Assembly: GCA_947085425.1 (NCBI GenBank)
Contig: CAMTWK010000016.1
Coordinates: forward strand, 47,825-111,824
Length of the DNA: 64,000 bases
DNA from: UKL13-2 sp947085425
GTDB taxonomy: Bacteria > Pseudomonadota > Gammaproteobacteria > Burkholderiales > Usitatibacteraceae
Direction: 5' to 3'
Below, piece by piece: positions 7,697 to 17,754 of the stretch. Below the pieces are notes generated by a model. It ran no database searches. It was given only the letters and a program-made list of their open reading frames with translations, and had not been told where the DNA came from. A program made the position numbers and the translations under genes. How positions within the stretch are numbered: the first letter of the stretch is position 1; each line of letters starts with the position of its first letter.

Positions 7697-9202
7697 ATGA
7701 AAGCGCGTATTGCCTTATTTATTGCAATTGCCGCCATTGCCACGTTGATGTTTGTCGGCTTGGGCATACGCAAATCCGACTTCGCCCCCGATTGGCTGGC
7801 CGCGCCACTCGGCGCCCCGCGTGCGTCCGGCGAGTTGGTGGTCCTGACTGTTCGCGGGCCGACCACCACCCAAATCCAAACCAAGGTCGGTGATGGCGCC
7901 GTGGCTGGCGTCACATTAGGCGGCTTTGAGCATGATCTGGCAGCCCTGTTTGCCAAAGAATTAGGCGTGGCGCTCAATATTAAAGTGATGCCAAGTTATG
8001 CCAAATTGATTGCACAATTAGGTGCAGACCGCGGCCACATCGCCGCCGCCGGTTTGTCGCCCAGCGCCGATTTACGCAAAAAATTTGCGTTTGGTCCGCC
8101 CTATAAAACCATTCAATACCAGCTGATTTATCGCAGCGCCGATAAACGCCCGCGCAACATCAGCAGTCTTGGCGGACTAAAAATGGTGGTCATTGCAGAA
8201 ACACCGGCGCACGACATTGCCCGCGACCTGACAGGCGATACACCGACTTTGGCAATTGAGGTTTTGCCGCATGAGGCCAGCCCAGAGGAATTGTTGATCG
8301 CATTGGAGCAAAATCGGGCGGACGTGGCGCTGATCGATACCTACGCCTTTGCCGTCAGCAAACGCCTGCATCCAAATTTGAGTGCCGCCTTTAACGTCGG
8401 CCGCGAAGCCAAAGTGGCATGGGCGTTCGCCAATATTGCGGATCATGATCTGCAACAAAGCAGCGTGTTATTTTTTGAAAAAATTCGCGGTAATGGCACG
8501 CTGAACCGCCTGATGGATCGTTATTACGGCCACGTCAATCGTATTCACCCCATTGATACCGAGGTCATGCTTGGCAAAATTCAATCCGAATTACATAAAT
8601 TCAAACCATATTTTTTTGACGCCCAGCGGTTGACCAATATTGACTGGCGCATTTTGGCGGCAGTTGGTTATCAAGAATCACACTGGGACCCGCTCGCCAC
8701 CTCGCCAACCGGGGTGCGCGGCTTGATGATGTTGACCGAGGACACCGCAGATCGAATGAAAGTCAAAAATCGCTTGGATGCACGCGAATCGATCATTGGT
8801 GGAGCCCAATACATTGCACTGCTGCGCGACACCGTGCCGGCGCGCATCCCCGAGCCGGACCGCACCTGGCTGGCGCTTGCCGCCTATAACCAAGGATACG
8901 GCCACTTGGAAGATGCCCGCATTTTGACCGCGCGTATGGGGCTCAACGCCGACAGTTGGCTGGATGTGCGCAAAGCCTATCCAAAACTTCGCGAACCGGA
9001 GTTTTTTGAAGCCAGTAAATATGGATTCTGCCGTGGCGATGAGGCGGTGCAGTTTGTCGAAAATATCCGCAATTACACCGATATGATGCTGCGCTTGGAA
9101 AAGCCCTTTGACGCCGATCGGGAAATTTCCATATTGGACGATGCCGCCCTTGCCCACGAGCGCCGGCGTGAACGGCGCGGCTTGATCGCCCCCAAAAATT
9201 AA
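7697..9202 (+). CDS. mltF: Membrane-bound lytic murein transglycosylase F
   Basis: 501 residues. A hydrophobic N-terminal segment (about 4-24) anchors or exports the protein. Residues about 45-270 form a periplasmic solute-binding-type (SBP_bac_3) domain starting with LVVLTVRGPTTTQ, the characteristic MltF entry motif. From about 300 there is an SLT goose-type lysozyme domain: ILAAVGYQESHWDP with catalytic Glu327, then SPTGVRGLMMLTEDTA and the AAYNQGYGHLEDA motif. The enzyme cleaves peptidoglycan glycan strands and forms 1,6-anhydromuramic acid ends during wall turnover. There is no clear lipobox, so an uncleaved anchor is possible. The 3' end overlaps the convergent phosphatase gene by 4 nt. 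Confidence 0.93.
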   Translation: MKARIALFIAIAAIATLMFVGLGIRKSDFAPDWLAAPLGAPRASGELVVLTVRGPTTTQIQTKVGDGAVAGVTLGGFEHDLAALFAKELGVALNIKVMPSYAKLIAQLGADRGHIAAAGLSPSADLRKKFAFGPPYKTIQYQLIYRSADKRPRNISSLGGLKMVVIAETPAHDIARDLTGDTPTLAIEVLPHEASPEELLIALEQNRADVALIDTYAFAVSKRLHPNLSAAFNVGREAKVAWAFANIADHDLQQSSVLFFEKIRGNGTLNRLMDRYYGHVNRIHPIDTEVMLGKIQSELHKFKPYFFDAQRLTNIDWRILAAVGYQESHWDPLATSPTGVRGLMMLTEDTADRMKVKNRLDARESIIGGAQYIALLRDTVPARIPEPDRTWLALAAYNQGYGHLEDARILTARMGLNADSWLDVRKAYPKLREPEFFEASKYGFCRGDEAVQFVENIRNYTDMMLRLEKPFDADREISILDDAALAHERRRERRGLIAPKN

Positions 9203-9840
9203 ACGCGGTCGTTATGTGTGGCGTTATCAAGATGTGATGTGTCGCCCCAAACCTCTATTTTCCATGCCGGACCGGCGGCATTGACACGGTTGTAGGCCAC
9301 GTTGGGAATTTCAATTTTATGTGGACTCGACACCGGCAGGTTGTTCAGCCAACGATAAACCGCCGCCAGCACCCCGCCGTGCGACACCACCAAAATGCGT
9401 TTGCCCGCGTGTGCAGCGGTGATGGATTGCAGGGTGCCGACAATGCGTTGGTGAAACTGATTGCGCGACTCACCATTTGGTGCCGCGTAATCAGGATCGG
9501 TTTCGCGGGTACGCGAAAACATTTGTGGATGGTCGCGGTCAATTTCCGCGTAGGTCTTGCCCTCGGCAACACCAAACGCGCGTTCACGCAGCCGGGCATC
9601 AAATACGACGGGATGGCCGGTTTGGGCGGTGATCAATTGCGCGGTGCGTTGCGCGCGCAACAAATCACTCGACACCACCCAATCGATCGCCTCGGTCGAC
9701 AAACCGGCACGTAAACGCACACCCATGGCATCGGCTTGACCAAGTCCTTCCGCCGTTAAAGTGCTGTCTGAATGCCCTTGAATCCGGCCGGCACGGTTCC
9801 ACTCGGTTTCGCCGTGCCTGACCAAAATTAAAGTGGTCAT
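9199..9840 (-). CDS. Histidine phosphatase family protein (GpmB/CobC-like)
   Basis: 213 residues with the phosphohistidine signature LILVRHGETEWNRAGRIQGHSDSTLT at the N-terminus (nucleophilic His in RHG) and the second catalytic His in VVSHGG. The SDLLRAQRTAQ motif supplies the conserved arginine. The family includes cofactor-dependent phosphoglycerate mutase relatives, alpha-ribazole phosphatase (CobC) and broad phosphatases. No cobalamin gene is nearby, so the substrate is unknown. It follows serS with a 4-nt overlap and is probably co-transcribed. Confidence 0.88.
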   Translation of the reverse strand: MTTLILVRHGETEWNRAGRIQGHSDSTLTAEGLGQADAMGVRLRAGLSTEAIDWVVSSDLLRAQRTAQLITAQTGHPVVFDARLRERAFGVAEGKTYAEIDRDHPQMFSRTRETDPDYAAPNGESRNQFHQRIVGTLQSITAAHAGKRILVVSHGGVLAAVYRWLNNLPVSSPHKIEIPNVAYNRVNAAGPAWKIEVWGDTSHLDNATHNDRV

Positions 9841-11108
9841 TTGCCGATGGCCGTGACACCACCCATATGAGGCAGCAGTACCCTGGGAATGGTCACCGAG
9901 CCATCGGCATTTTGGTAGTTTTCCAAAATGGCGACCAAGGTGCGACCAACCGCCAACCCCGAGCCGTTAATGGTGTGAAGTGACTCCGACTTTCCGGCGG
10001 CGTTCTTGAACCGCGCCATCATACGACGCGCCTGGAACGCCTCGAAATTCGAGCAACTGGAGATTTCCCGGTAAGTATTTTGCGCGGGCAACCAAACTTC
10101 AAGATCGTAGGTTTTGGCTGCGGAAAAACCCATGTCACCGGTGCAAAGCAACATGGTGCGAAACGGCAATTCCAGTTTTTTAAGAATGGCCTCGGCATGC
10201 GCCGTGAGTGCTTCGTGCGCCTCAGTCGATTGTTCGGGTGTGACAATCTGCACCATTTCAACCTTGTCAAATTGGTGTTGCCGTATCATGCCGCGGGTGT
10301 CCTTGCCGTAGCTGCCCGCCTCGGAGCGAAAACAGGGGCTGTGACAGGCGAATTTCAACGGCAATTCTTTCAGGTCAACAATCGTATCGCGTACAAAGTT
10401 GGTGACCGGATATTCCGCAGTCGGAATCAGATATAAATCGCGCCCTTCAATTTTGAACAGATCGTCCTTGAATTTGGCGAGACTCGACACGCCGTCCGCC
10501 GCTTCCGAGCCCACCATGTACGGGACATACACCTCGGTATAACCGTGTTCAGTCGTGTGGACATCGAGCATGAATTGAGCGAGTGCCCGATGCAATCGTG
10601 CCACCCCACCTTTTAAAACTGAAAAGCGTGCGCCGCTCAATTTACTGGCGGTGGCGAAATCGATGCCACCCAATGCCTCACCCAAATCCGTATGGTCCTT
10701 GGGCGCAAAATCGAACACCCGCGGCGTGCCGTGGCGACGTACCTCGACATTTTCATCGGCATTTTTTCCACTCGGAACATCGGCGCGCGGGATATTTGGA
10801 ATAACCCGCAAAAATGCATTGAGAGTCTCCTGCAAGGCACCCAAGGCAAGCTCGTTGGCTTTTAATTCGTCCGCAATCCCGCCCACTTCGGCCATGATGG
10901 CCGAGGCGTCTTCTCCCTTGCCCTTGAGCAATCCAACTTGTTTGGAAAGTGCATTGCGTTTGGCCTGCAACTCTTCGGTGCGGACTTGCAAAGATTTGCG
11001 TTGATCTTCAAGTGTACGAAATTGTGTTTCGTCAATCGTAAAGCCGCGCCGGGCGAGGCCGGCCTGTACCGAGGGAAAATCTTTACGCAACAATTGGATA
11101 TCTAACAT
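9837..11108 (-). CDS. serS: Seryl-tRNA synthetase
   Basis: 423 residues, a typical bacterial SerRS that charges tRNA-Ser (and tRNA-Sec). The N-terminal ~110 residues form the antiparallel coiled coil that holds the tRNA long arm (rich in Lys/Glu/Leu, for example RTEELQAKRNALSKQVG). Class II motif 2 is visible in the CHSPCFRSEAGSYGKDTRGM stretch, and motif 3 in NGSGLAVGRTLVAI. Its place in the leftward ftsK-lolA-rarA-serS series is a conserved betaproteobacterial order. The 272-bp gap between rarA and serS may carry a separate promoter. Confidence 0.97.
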   Translation of the reverse strand: MLDIQLLRKDFPSVQAGLARRGFTIDETQFRTLEDQRKSLQVRTEELQAKRNALSKQVGLLKGKGEDASAIMAEVGGIADELKANELALGALQETLNAFLRVIPNIPRADVPSGKNADENVEVRRHGTPRVFDFAPKDHTDLGEALGGIDFATASKLSGARFSVLKGGVARLHRALAQFMLDVHTTEHGYTEVYVPYMVGSEAADGVSSLAKFKDDLFKIEGRDLYLIPTAEYPVTNFVRDTIVDLKELPLKFACHSPCFRSEAGSYGKDTRGMIRQHQFDKVEMVQIVTPEQSTEAHEALTAHAEAILKKLELPFRTMLLCTGDMGFSAAKTYDLEVWLPAQNTYREISSCSNFEAFQARRMMARFKNAAGKSESLHTINGSGLAVGRTLVAILENYQNADGSVTIPRVLLPHMGGVTAIGK

Positions 11109-11380
11109 TTTGTTTCCTTGGTCACGAATGGTGTGTGGCTTGATTGCCTGAATTTGAAAGTAGGGATGGTTGATGGCGATCTAAGGTGGCGATACGTTAA
11201 ATGACACGCGCCATTGCGCCACGGACAACCTGAATAATGGCAAACCGCGCCCGCCGAATTTTACTGAATCAACCTGCGCAAATTGCACGCAAAAAAACGG
11301 GCGCTATCTCGATCGAGAGGAGCGGCTGGAGGGATTGTGACGCGGTCTTGGCCGGGTCACAAATAACAGGGTGGACGGGT

Positions 11381-12727
11381 TCATTTGCGGTATTTTGAAT
11401 CAAGCGCCCGCATCTCTGCAAGTTTTTCTGCGATTTTGGCTTCCAAGCCCCGATCGGTCGGTTGATACCAGTCCGGTCGGTCCATGCCATCCGGCAAATA
11501 TTGTTCACCGGCAGCGTAACCACCACTTTCGTCGTGGGCGTACCGGTAATTCGCCCCCATCCCCATCGACTTCATCATTTTGGTGGGCGCATTGCGCAAA
11601 TGCATCGGCACCGGCCGCGAACCATCTGCAGCCACAAAGGCGCGCGCGGCATTAAAGGCGACATAGACGGAATTCGACTTGGCGGCAATGGCCAAATACA
11701 CCAATGCCTCAGCCAGCGCCAATTCGCCTTCAGGTGAACCCAGGCGCTCATAAACATCGGCTGCGTTCATGGTGATTTGTAATGCACGTGGATCGGCCAG
11801 ACCAATATCCTCGGACGCCATACGAATCAAACGCCGCGCCAGATAACGCGGGTCGGCACCGCCGTCGAGCATGCGACAAAACCAATACAGCGCGGCATCG
11901 GGGTCGGAGCCGCGCACACTTTTATGGAGCGCCGAAATTTGATCGTAAAAATGATCGCCGCCCTTATCAAACTTTTTGGCGGCGCGCGCCAATACTTTTT
12001 CCACAAACTCGACGTCAATATTAGCCGCCTGCCGGGACTTTGACGCCGTTGCCAATTGCTCAATGAGATTAAGCAGACGCCGGCCATCCCCATCGGCCAT
12101 ATTGATCAAACGTTTTTTGGCAGCGTCACCATCCTCCCCGGTCAGGCACGTGTCCACACCGACCACTTTTGCCGCCCGCTCGAACATCTCCGCCAACGCC
12201 TGATCATCGAGCGCTTTTAAAACATACACCGCCGCACGCGACAGCAACGCATTATTCAATTCGAACGACGGATTTTCCGTGGTGGCACCGATAAACGTCA
12301 CCAGACCGGATTCCACATGCGGCAAAAACGCATCCTGCTGGCTTTTGTTAAAGCGATGCACCTCGTCTACAAATAAAATAGTGCGGCGATTCAGATTCTG
12401 GCTGTTCACCTGCGCGCGTTCAATCGCCTCGCGAATTTCTTTCACGCCCGACAAGACCGCCGACAGGGCGATAAAGTCAGACTCAAACGCATCCGCCATC
12501 AAACGTGCAATGGTGGTCTTGCCGACCCCGGGTGGGCCCCACAAAATCATCGAATGCGGCTTGCCGGATTGAAACGCGATTTGTAATGGCATGCCCTCGC
12601 CGGTCAGGTGGGGCTGGCCGATCACCTCCTTGAGTGTGCGCGGACGCAACCGCTCCGCGAGCGGAACGTGCGCTTCATTGGATGAGGGTGCGGATGAAGA
12701 TGGGTTGGCAGAAAATAAATCCGTCAC
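11381..12727 (-). CDS. rarA: Replication-associated recombination protein A
   Basis: 448 residues, the MgsA/RarA clamp-loader-like AAA+ ATPase that acts at stalled replication forks. It opens with a basic PLAERLRPRTLKEVIGQ motif. Walker A is GPPGVGKTTIARL, Walker B is ILFVDEVHRFN, sensor 1 is TFIGATTENPSFE, and the sensor 2 arginine region is GDGRRLLNLIEQ. The C-terminal tetramerisation domain carries the conserved DPDAALYW and the SEDIGLADP motif. The family is highly conserved from bacteria to human WRNIP1. Its start lies 111 bp downstream of the lolA stop. Confidence 0.96.
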   Translation of the reverse strand: MTDLFSANPSSSAPSSNEAHVPLAERLRPRTLKEVIGQPHLTGEGMPLQIAFQSGKPHSMILWGPPGVGKTTIARLMADAFESDFIALSAVLSGVKEIREAIERAQVNSQNLNRRTILFVDEVHRFNKSQQDAFLPHVESGLVTFIGATTENPSFELNNALLSRAAVYVLKALDDQALAEMFERAAKVVGVDTCLTGEDGDAAKKRLINMADGDGRRLLNLIEQLATASKSRQAANIDVEFVEKVLARAAKKFDKGGDHFYDQISALHKSVRGSDPDAALYWFCRMLDGGADPRYLARRLIRMASEDIGLADPRALQITMNAADVYERLGSPEGELALAEALVYLAIAAKSNSVYVAFNAARAFVAADGSRPVPMHLRNAPTKMMKSMGMGANYRYAHDESGGYAAGEQYLPDGMDRPDWYQPTDRGLEAKIAEKLAEMRALDSKYRK

Positions 12728-12838
12728 GATGAGCCAATACTGTATCGGTAATAGTCGTTTAACGGCGGGCGTTTACAACCAAAAGTGTCACGAACACCGC
12801 ATCCATTCATGTGTTTACCGGCACAAGGTCCAACGCCG

Positions 12839-13477
12839 TTAATTGGCCTTTTCACCAACCACATCCGCGCCCTTGGGTGTGATGAAGGTGAATTCCCTGG
12901 CGTCGATTTTTGCATTGCGCACAAAGTTGCCGAGCACAATACGCGTTTTATTGCCAAACGCATCAAACAACTCCATCACCTGCAAATTGTTATTGGCAAA
13001 TCCCATACGAATTTTTTCAATGCCTGCATCTTTTTGTTTTGGTTCCGCATTCACCCAATCCAACTGTTCAGATTGGCCGCCCGCCACCAAAATAAACGCC
13101 GCCTCCACTTCCGCCCGTCCGGCCAGCAATGCCGCCGGTGTTGATGAAAAAGCCGCGTCTAATTTTCGAACTGTGACTTGATTCAGATCCTGGTCATACA
13201 ACCAAACATTTTTGCCGTCACCAACAATCACCTGCGCCGGCTTTTCGTATACCCAGCGAAATTTTCCCGGCCGTTGAAATTGCAATACACCTTTGGACGT
13301 GGCGGACGTTTTACCTTTTGCATCGGTCACGCTTTGGCTGAAGTCGGCCCGCGCCGACTGGGTGGATTGCACAAACGCGCGGAATTGTTCCACTGCACCT
13401 GCCGCATGCGATGCCATCGGCATGGCCGTCAAACTGATGGTGACAACACATACAAACAAAATTCGAATATTCATCAA
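12839..13477 (-). CDS. lolA: Outer-membrane lipoprotein carrier protein LolA
   Basis: 212 residues with a clear Sec signal peptide (about 1-25, ending MASHAAGA). The mature protein is the LolA beta half-barrel that carries lipoproteins from LolCDE to LolB across the periplasm. Recognisable stretches are RADFSQ and GVLQFQRPGKFRWVYEKPAQVIVGD, which contains the lid-contacting Arg, and LYDQDLNQVTVRKLD. It lies between ftsK and rarA, its usual place. 60 bp separate it from the ftsK stop. Confidence 0.95.
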   Translation of the reverse strand: MMNIRILFVCVVTISLTAMPMASHAAGAVEQFRAFVQSTQSARADFSQSVTDAKGKTSATSKGVLQFQRPGKFRWVYEKPAQVIVGDGKNVWLYDQDLNQVTVRKLDAAFSSTPAALLAGRAEVEAAFILVAGGQSEQLDWVNAEPKQKDAGIEKIRMGFANNNLQVMELFDAFGNKTRIVLGNFVRNAKIDAREFTFITPKGADVVGEKAN

Positions 13478-13537
13478 GGGTTTCCATGCGTAAATTTGGT
13501 TGACTGCAAAAGTGGCGAAGCCAACATTGCAAAAATT

Positions 13538-15856
13538 TTATTCGGCCCGGTGGGGAACCAAAATTTCGCGGTTGCCATTGCCACCCATGGTCGAGACCAA
13601 TCCGGCCTTTTCCATATCTTCAAGCAATCGGGCGGCGCGGTTGTAACCAATACGCAGGTGCCGTTGCACCAGCGAAATCGACGCGCGTTTATTTTGTAAA
13701 ACGATTTGCACCGCCTGATCGTACAACGGGTCTTTTTCGGCGGCACCGCTGACATCATTGCCATCGCCCCCCATGGCCTCCGACATCGACTCGTCCGGTG
13801 CGTCCAAAATTCCCTCGATGTAGGCGGGTTCACCCTGGGTTTTGAGTTGTTCCACCACCCGATGCACTTCGGCATCACTGACAAACGCACCGTGCACGCG
13901 TTGTGGCATGCCGGAACCAGGTGGCAAATACAACATGTCGCCCTGCCCGAGCAGCGCCTCGGCGCCCTGCTGGTCAAGAATAGTGCGCGAATCAATCTTC
14001 GACGAAACCTGAAAGGCAACACGCGTCGGCACGTTGGCTTTGATCAGACCGGTGATCACATCAACACTCGGTCGTTGGGTGGCCAGCACCAAATGAATGC
14101 CCGATGCGCGCGCTTTTTGCGCCAGCCGTGCAATCAGTTCTTCGACCTTTTTGCCGACCACCATCATCATGTCAGCCAACTCATCGATCACCACCACAAT
14201 CAACGGTAAGGGCTCGAGCGGCTCGGGTGCGTCAGGCGTTAATGAAAACGGATGCGGCAACGGCGACCCCTTGTCTTTGGCTTCCTTGACCTTGGCATTA
14301 AAACCGGCCAGATTGCGCACCCCGACCGCGCTCATTAATTTGTAACGACGATCCATTTCCGCCACACACCAGCTCAGGGCGTAACCGGCATGGCGCATAT
14401 CCGTCACCACCGGTGCCAGCAAATGCGGAATATCCTGATATACCGACAGCTCCAGCATTTTTGGATCAATCAATATCAAGCGGACTTCGTTGGCGGTGGC
14501 TTTATAAACCAGCGACAAAATCATGGCGTTGATTGCCACCGATTTTCCTGAGCCGGTGGTACCGGCCACCAACACATGTGGCATTTTTGCCAGATCCGCC
14601 ACCACCGGACGCCCGGCGATGTCCTTGCCCATGGCAATGGCCAATTTGGACGACATATCGCCATACACGGCTGAACCGAGAATTTCCGACAAGCGCACAA
14701 TTTCGCGTTTTGGATTGGGAATTTCCAAACCCATATGCGAGGTGCCGGGAATGGTTTCAACAATACGAATCGAGGTGACCGACAATGCGCGCGCCAAATC
14801 CCGCGCCAAATTGACCACGGTGGCACCCTTGACGCCCACCGCCGGTTCAATTTCGTAGCGGGTAATCACCGGGCCAGGGAAGGCAGCCATCACCTTGACG
14901 CTGACGTTAAAGTCCATCAACTTGCGTTCGATCAGGCGCGACGTAAATTCAAGGGTCTCGGCTGACGGCCGCTCGATTACGGAATCGGGTGGATCAAGCA
15001 AGGCAATCGGTGGCAAAGGTGAATCCGGCATATCGGAAAAAAGCGGCGCTTGTTTTTCTTTTTTGGCCCGATCCGACTGCGGAATATCAATCATCGTCGG
15101 CTCAATACGAATCGGCGGATGACCCTCAATTTCGCGTCGCATCACTTCAACTTTCACCTCGCGCGCCGATACCGCCTGTTCGCCGACATCACGGTCGCGT
15201 TTGGCGTCGATGCGCCATTTTATGGTCAGCCAACTCCATTCCACAGCGGCCCCGATCCGTTCGGCCAGACGAATCCACGACAATCCGGAAAAAACCGACA
15301 ACGCTGCGGCACAAAGGAACAACAACAATATGGTGCCACCGACAAAACCCAAGCCGGTCTCAATTCTACCGGCAATCAAGCCACCGATCACACCACCCGG
15401 ACCATTTGGCAGCGCCGCCTGAATAGTATGCAGACGCATGGCCTCAAGGGTGGACGATGCCAGCAGCAAAAGAACAAAGCCGATCATGGCAATCATCAAA
15501 TTGCGTCGGTCAAAAATGTTCCAGATTTCAACCCGATGAAACATCCGTAACACGCCGTTGGCGGCCAGCACCACCAGCCACCATGCAGATAGTCCGAATA
15601 GTCCCAGGAAAAAATCCGACAACCATGCACCCACCGTGCCGCCCTTGTTGAGCGCAGCCGCCCCCACGCCGGAAAAAAAGTAGCCCGCGTCCTTGGCCGT
15701 GTGGGTGGCCAAAATCAGGCCAAGATAAATTGCCAACGCCAGCAGGCCGATCCAGCCGGCTTCACGCAGCAATTTAGACACCCGCGTGGCCTCCGGGGTT
15801 TGCAATTTTGGCGCGACGGATGTCGACGAAAACAGATCGTTATCGGCTGTACTCAT
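13538..15856 (-). CDS. ftsK: DNA translocase FtsK
   Basis: 772 residues from the ATG at 15856 (a TTG two codons upstream is possible). Four to five hydrophobic segments in the first ~200 residues anchor it at the septum. There is only a short linker. The translocase motor follows: an alpha domain, then a RecA-like beta domain with Walker A GTTGSGKSVAIN and Walker B IVVVIDELADMMMV, then a C-terminal winged-helix gamma domain (QIVLQNKRASISLVQRHLRI) that reads KOPS. The role is chromosome segregation and activation of XerCD at dif during division. It is much shorter than E. coli FtsK because the linker is nearly absent, which is usual in this class. Confidence 0.96.
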   Translation of the reverse strand: MSTADNDLFSSTSVAPKLQTPEATRVSKLLREAGWIGLLALAIYLGLILATHTAKDAGYFFSGVGAAALNKGGTVGAWLSDFFLGLFGLSAWWLVVLAANGVLRMFHRVEIWNIFDRRNLMIAMIGFVLLLLASSTLEAMRLHTIQAALPNGPGGVIGGLIAGRIETGLGFVGGTILLLFLCAAALSVFSGLSWIRLAERIGAAVEWSWLTIKWRIDAKRDRDVGEQAVSAREVKVEVMRREIEGHPPIRIEPTMIDIPQSDRAKKEKQAPLFSDMPDSPLPPIALLDPPDSVIERPSAETLEFTSRLIERKLMDFNVSVKVMAAFPGPVITRYEIEPAVGVKGATVVNLARDLARALSVTSIRIVETIPGTSHMGLEIPNPKREIVRLSEILGSAVYGDMSSKLAIAMGKDIAGRPVVADLAKMPHVLVAGTTGSGKSVAINAMILSLVYKATANEVRLILIDPKMLELSVYQDIPHLLAPVVTDMRHAGYALSWCVAEMDRRYKLMSAVGVRNLAGFNAKVKEAKDKGSPLPHPFSLTPDAPEPLEPLPLIVVVIDELADMMMVVGKKVEELIARLAQKARASGIHLVLATQRPSVDVITGLIKANVPTRVAFQVSSKIDSRTILDQQGAEALLGQGDMLYLPPGSGMPQRVHGAFVSDAEVHRVVEQLKTQGEPAYIEGILDAPDESMSEAMGGDGNDVSGAAEKDPLYDQAVQIVLQNKRASISLVQRHLRIGYNRAARLLEDMEKAGLVSTMGGNGNREILVPHRAE

Positions 15857-15915
15857 AAACAACGATTATATGCGGCTTGCAATTGGAAAATGGCCGGGGA
15901 TGGCGTAAACAAAAG

Positions 15916-16563
15916 TCAGAAACTCGGTGGCAGTTTTTCGTTGTGAATCGTTATCTGCTTGGATTCAATCGAAATGTAACCGCGCTCGGACAGGTCTTTC
16001 AAAATGCGATTGACCATTTCCCGCGACGCCCCCACCATATTGGCGATATCCTGCTGCGACAATTTTTCACCGACGATCAGCTTGCCATTGGTTTCGACTG
16101 CCAACTCCAGCAACGTATTTGCGACCCGGCCGTACACGTCCATCAACGCCAAGGTGGAAATCTTGCGATCCGCGTCACGCAGCCGTCTGGCCAATGCGGT
16201 CATCACGGTGGTGGCGATACGCGGCGCACGCGACAAACATTCCTGAAATGCGTGGTGCGAAACAACCTTTAATGTGGTGGCTTCAATCGCCGCCACGGAA
16301 GCGGATCGCGGTTGTTTGTCAATCAATGACAATTCGCCGAAAAAGTCACCTTCACCCAAAATTTTCAAAATAATTTCGCGCCCGTCCTGGTCGCCGATAA
16401 ACACTTTTACGCGGCCATGGACAATGACAAATAATGAATCACCCTGGTCGCCCTCGGTCATGATGACCGCACCACGCTGAATGATGCGGTCGGCGGCCAA
16501 CTCTTCGATGACTGCCAAATCCTCGTCTGAGAGTTCATTGAACAACGAAACGGAACGGAGCAT
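15916..16563 (-). CDS. Crp/Fnr family transcriptional regulator, Crp-like
   Basis: 215 residues. The N-terminal cyclic-nucleotide-binding roll contains a phosphate-binding cassette with FGELSLIDKQPRSASV; the Arg-Ser-Ala triplet matches the cAMP-contacting residues of Crp. No N-terminal cysteine cluster is present, so it is not an oxygen-sensing Fnr. The C-terminal winged helix-turn-helix reads LSQQDIANMVGASREMVNRILKDL, close to the Crp recognition helix. cAMP binding is inferred from the motif only. The gene lies 59 bp upstream of ftsK on the same strand and is divergent from trxB, with 234 bp between. Confidence 0.9.
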   Translation of the reverse strand: MLRSVSLFNELSDEDLAVIEELAADRIIQRGAVIMTEGDQGDSLFVIVHGRVKVFIGDQDGREIILKILGEGDFFGELSLIDKQPRSASVAAIEATTLKVVSHHAFQECLSRAPRIATTVMTALARRLRDADRKISTLALMDVYGRVANTLLELAVETNGKLIVGEKLSQQDIANMVGASREMVNRILKDLSERGYISIESKQITIHNEKLPPSF

Positions 16564-16797
16564 GGGTTAACCCGATAAATTAAAAAGTAAATCCAAATTA
16601 TTCACTGCAATTTTTTGCACGGCATCTAAGTGCAATGCCCGCGAGAATTCATTTTGTCACAGCCGCATGCGAAACACACGGACTGGATTGCCGGTTGGGC
16701 ATCGTGCCGCAGACGCGAATATCTTGCATTTATCGATCATCGCCTCAAGATAACGATAATGCTAAGCTAAAATAGTCGAAACATCCCGGGGAAATTC

Positions 16798-17754
16798 ATG
16801 TCTGCCACGCCTAATCACCATCGGTTACTCATTCTCGGCTCCGGCCCGGCCGGTTACACTGCCGCCATTTATGCCGCTCGCGCCAACCTCAATCCGGTTT
16901 TGATCACCGGCATCGCCCAGGGTGGCCAGCTGATGACCACCACTGATGTTGAAAACTGGCCGGCCGACGCCCATGGCTTACAAGGTCCCGACCTGATGGC
17001 ACGATTTCAGGAGCACGCCGGGCGTTTTAACACCACCATGATTTTTGACCACATTCATACCGTCGACTTCAAGAAAAAACCGTTCACCCTGCAGGGTGAC
17101 AACGCCACTTACACCTGTGATGCACTCATTATCGCCACCGGCGCGTCGGCACAATACTTAGGATTGCCGTCCGAGGAGAAGTTTCTTGGCAAGGGCGTCT
17201 CCGGTTGCGCCACCTGCGACGGTTTTTTCTATAAAAATCAGGACGTTTGTGTGGTTGGCGGCGGCAATACCGCGGTTGAAGAAGCACTTTATTTATCAAA
17301 TATCGCCAAACACGTCACTGTAATTCATCGCCGCGACAAGTTTCGCTCGGAAAAAATCCTGCAGGATCGTTTGTTTGCCAAAGAAAAAGAAGGCAAGGTC
17401 ACCATCCTGTGGCACAACACGCTTGATGAGGTGCTGGGGGATCAAACCGGAGTAACCGGGGTGCGCGTGAAATCCACGTTGGACGGTACCACCAAAGACC
17501 TGCTGTTAAAGGGCTGTTTTATTGCCATCGGCCACAAACCCAATACCGACATCTTTGCCGGCCAGCTGGAGATGCACAATGGTTATATCGTCACCCAATC
17601 CGGCCTCAAGGGCAATGCCACCGCCACCTCGGTCCCGGGAATATTTGCCGCGGGTGATGTACAGGACCACGTTTACAGACAAGCAGTGACCAGCGCCGGA
17701 ACTGGCTGTATGGCCGCGCTGGATGCCGATGCCTATTTGGACAGCATCAAATAA
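16798..17754 (+). CDS. trxB: Thioredoxin reductase
   Basis: 318 residues, low-molecular-weight TrxB, which reduces thioredoxin with NADPH via FAD. The FAD dinucleotide fold is LLILGSGPAGYTAAIYAARA near the N-terminus. The redox-active disulfide is in SGCATCDGFF (CATC), directly followed by the NADPH-binding VCVVGGGNTAVEEAL fold. The C-terminal FAD motif is GIFAAGDVQDHVYRQA. A purine-rich site (cgggg) lies just before the ATG. Divergent placement from the crp-like gene and ftsK is typical of Betaproteobacteria. Confidence 0.97.
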   Translation: MSATPNHHRLLILGSGPAGYTAAIYAARANLNPVLITGIAQGGQLMTTTDVENWPADAHGLQGPDLMARFQEHAGRFNTTMIFDHIHTVDFKKKPFTLQGDNATYTCDALIIATGASAQYLGLPSEEKFLGKGVSGCATCDGFFYKNQDVCVVGGGNTAVEEALYLSNIAKHVTVIHRRDKFRSEKILQDRLFAKEKEGKVTILWHNTLDEVLGDQTGVTGVRVKSTLDGTTKDLLLKGCFIAIGHKPNTDIFAGQLEMHNGYIVTQSGLKGNATATSVPGIFAAGDVQDHVYRQAVTSAGTGCMAALDADAYLDSIK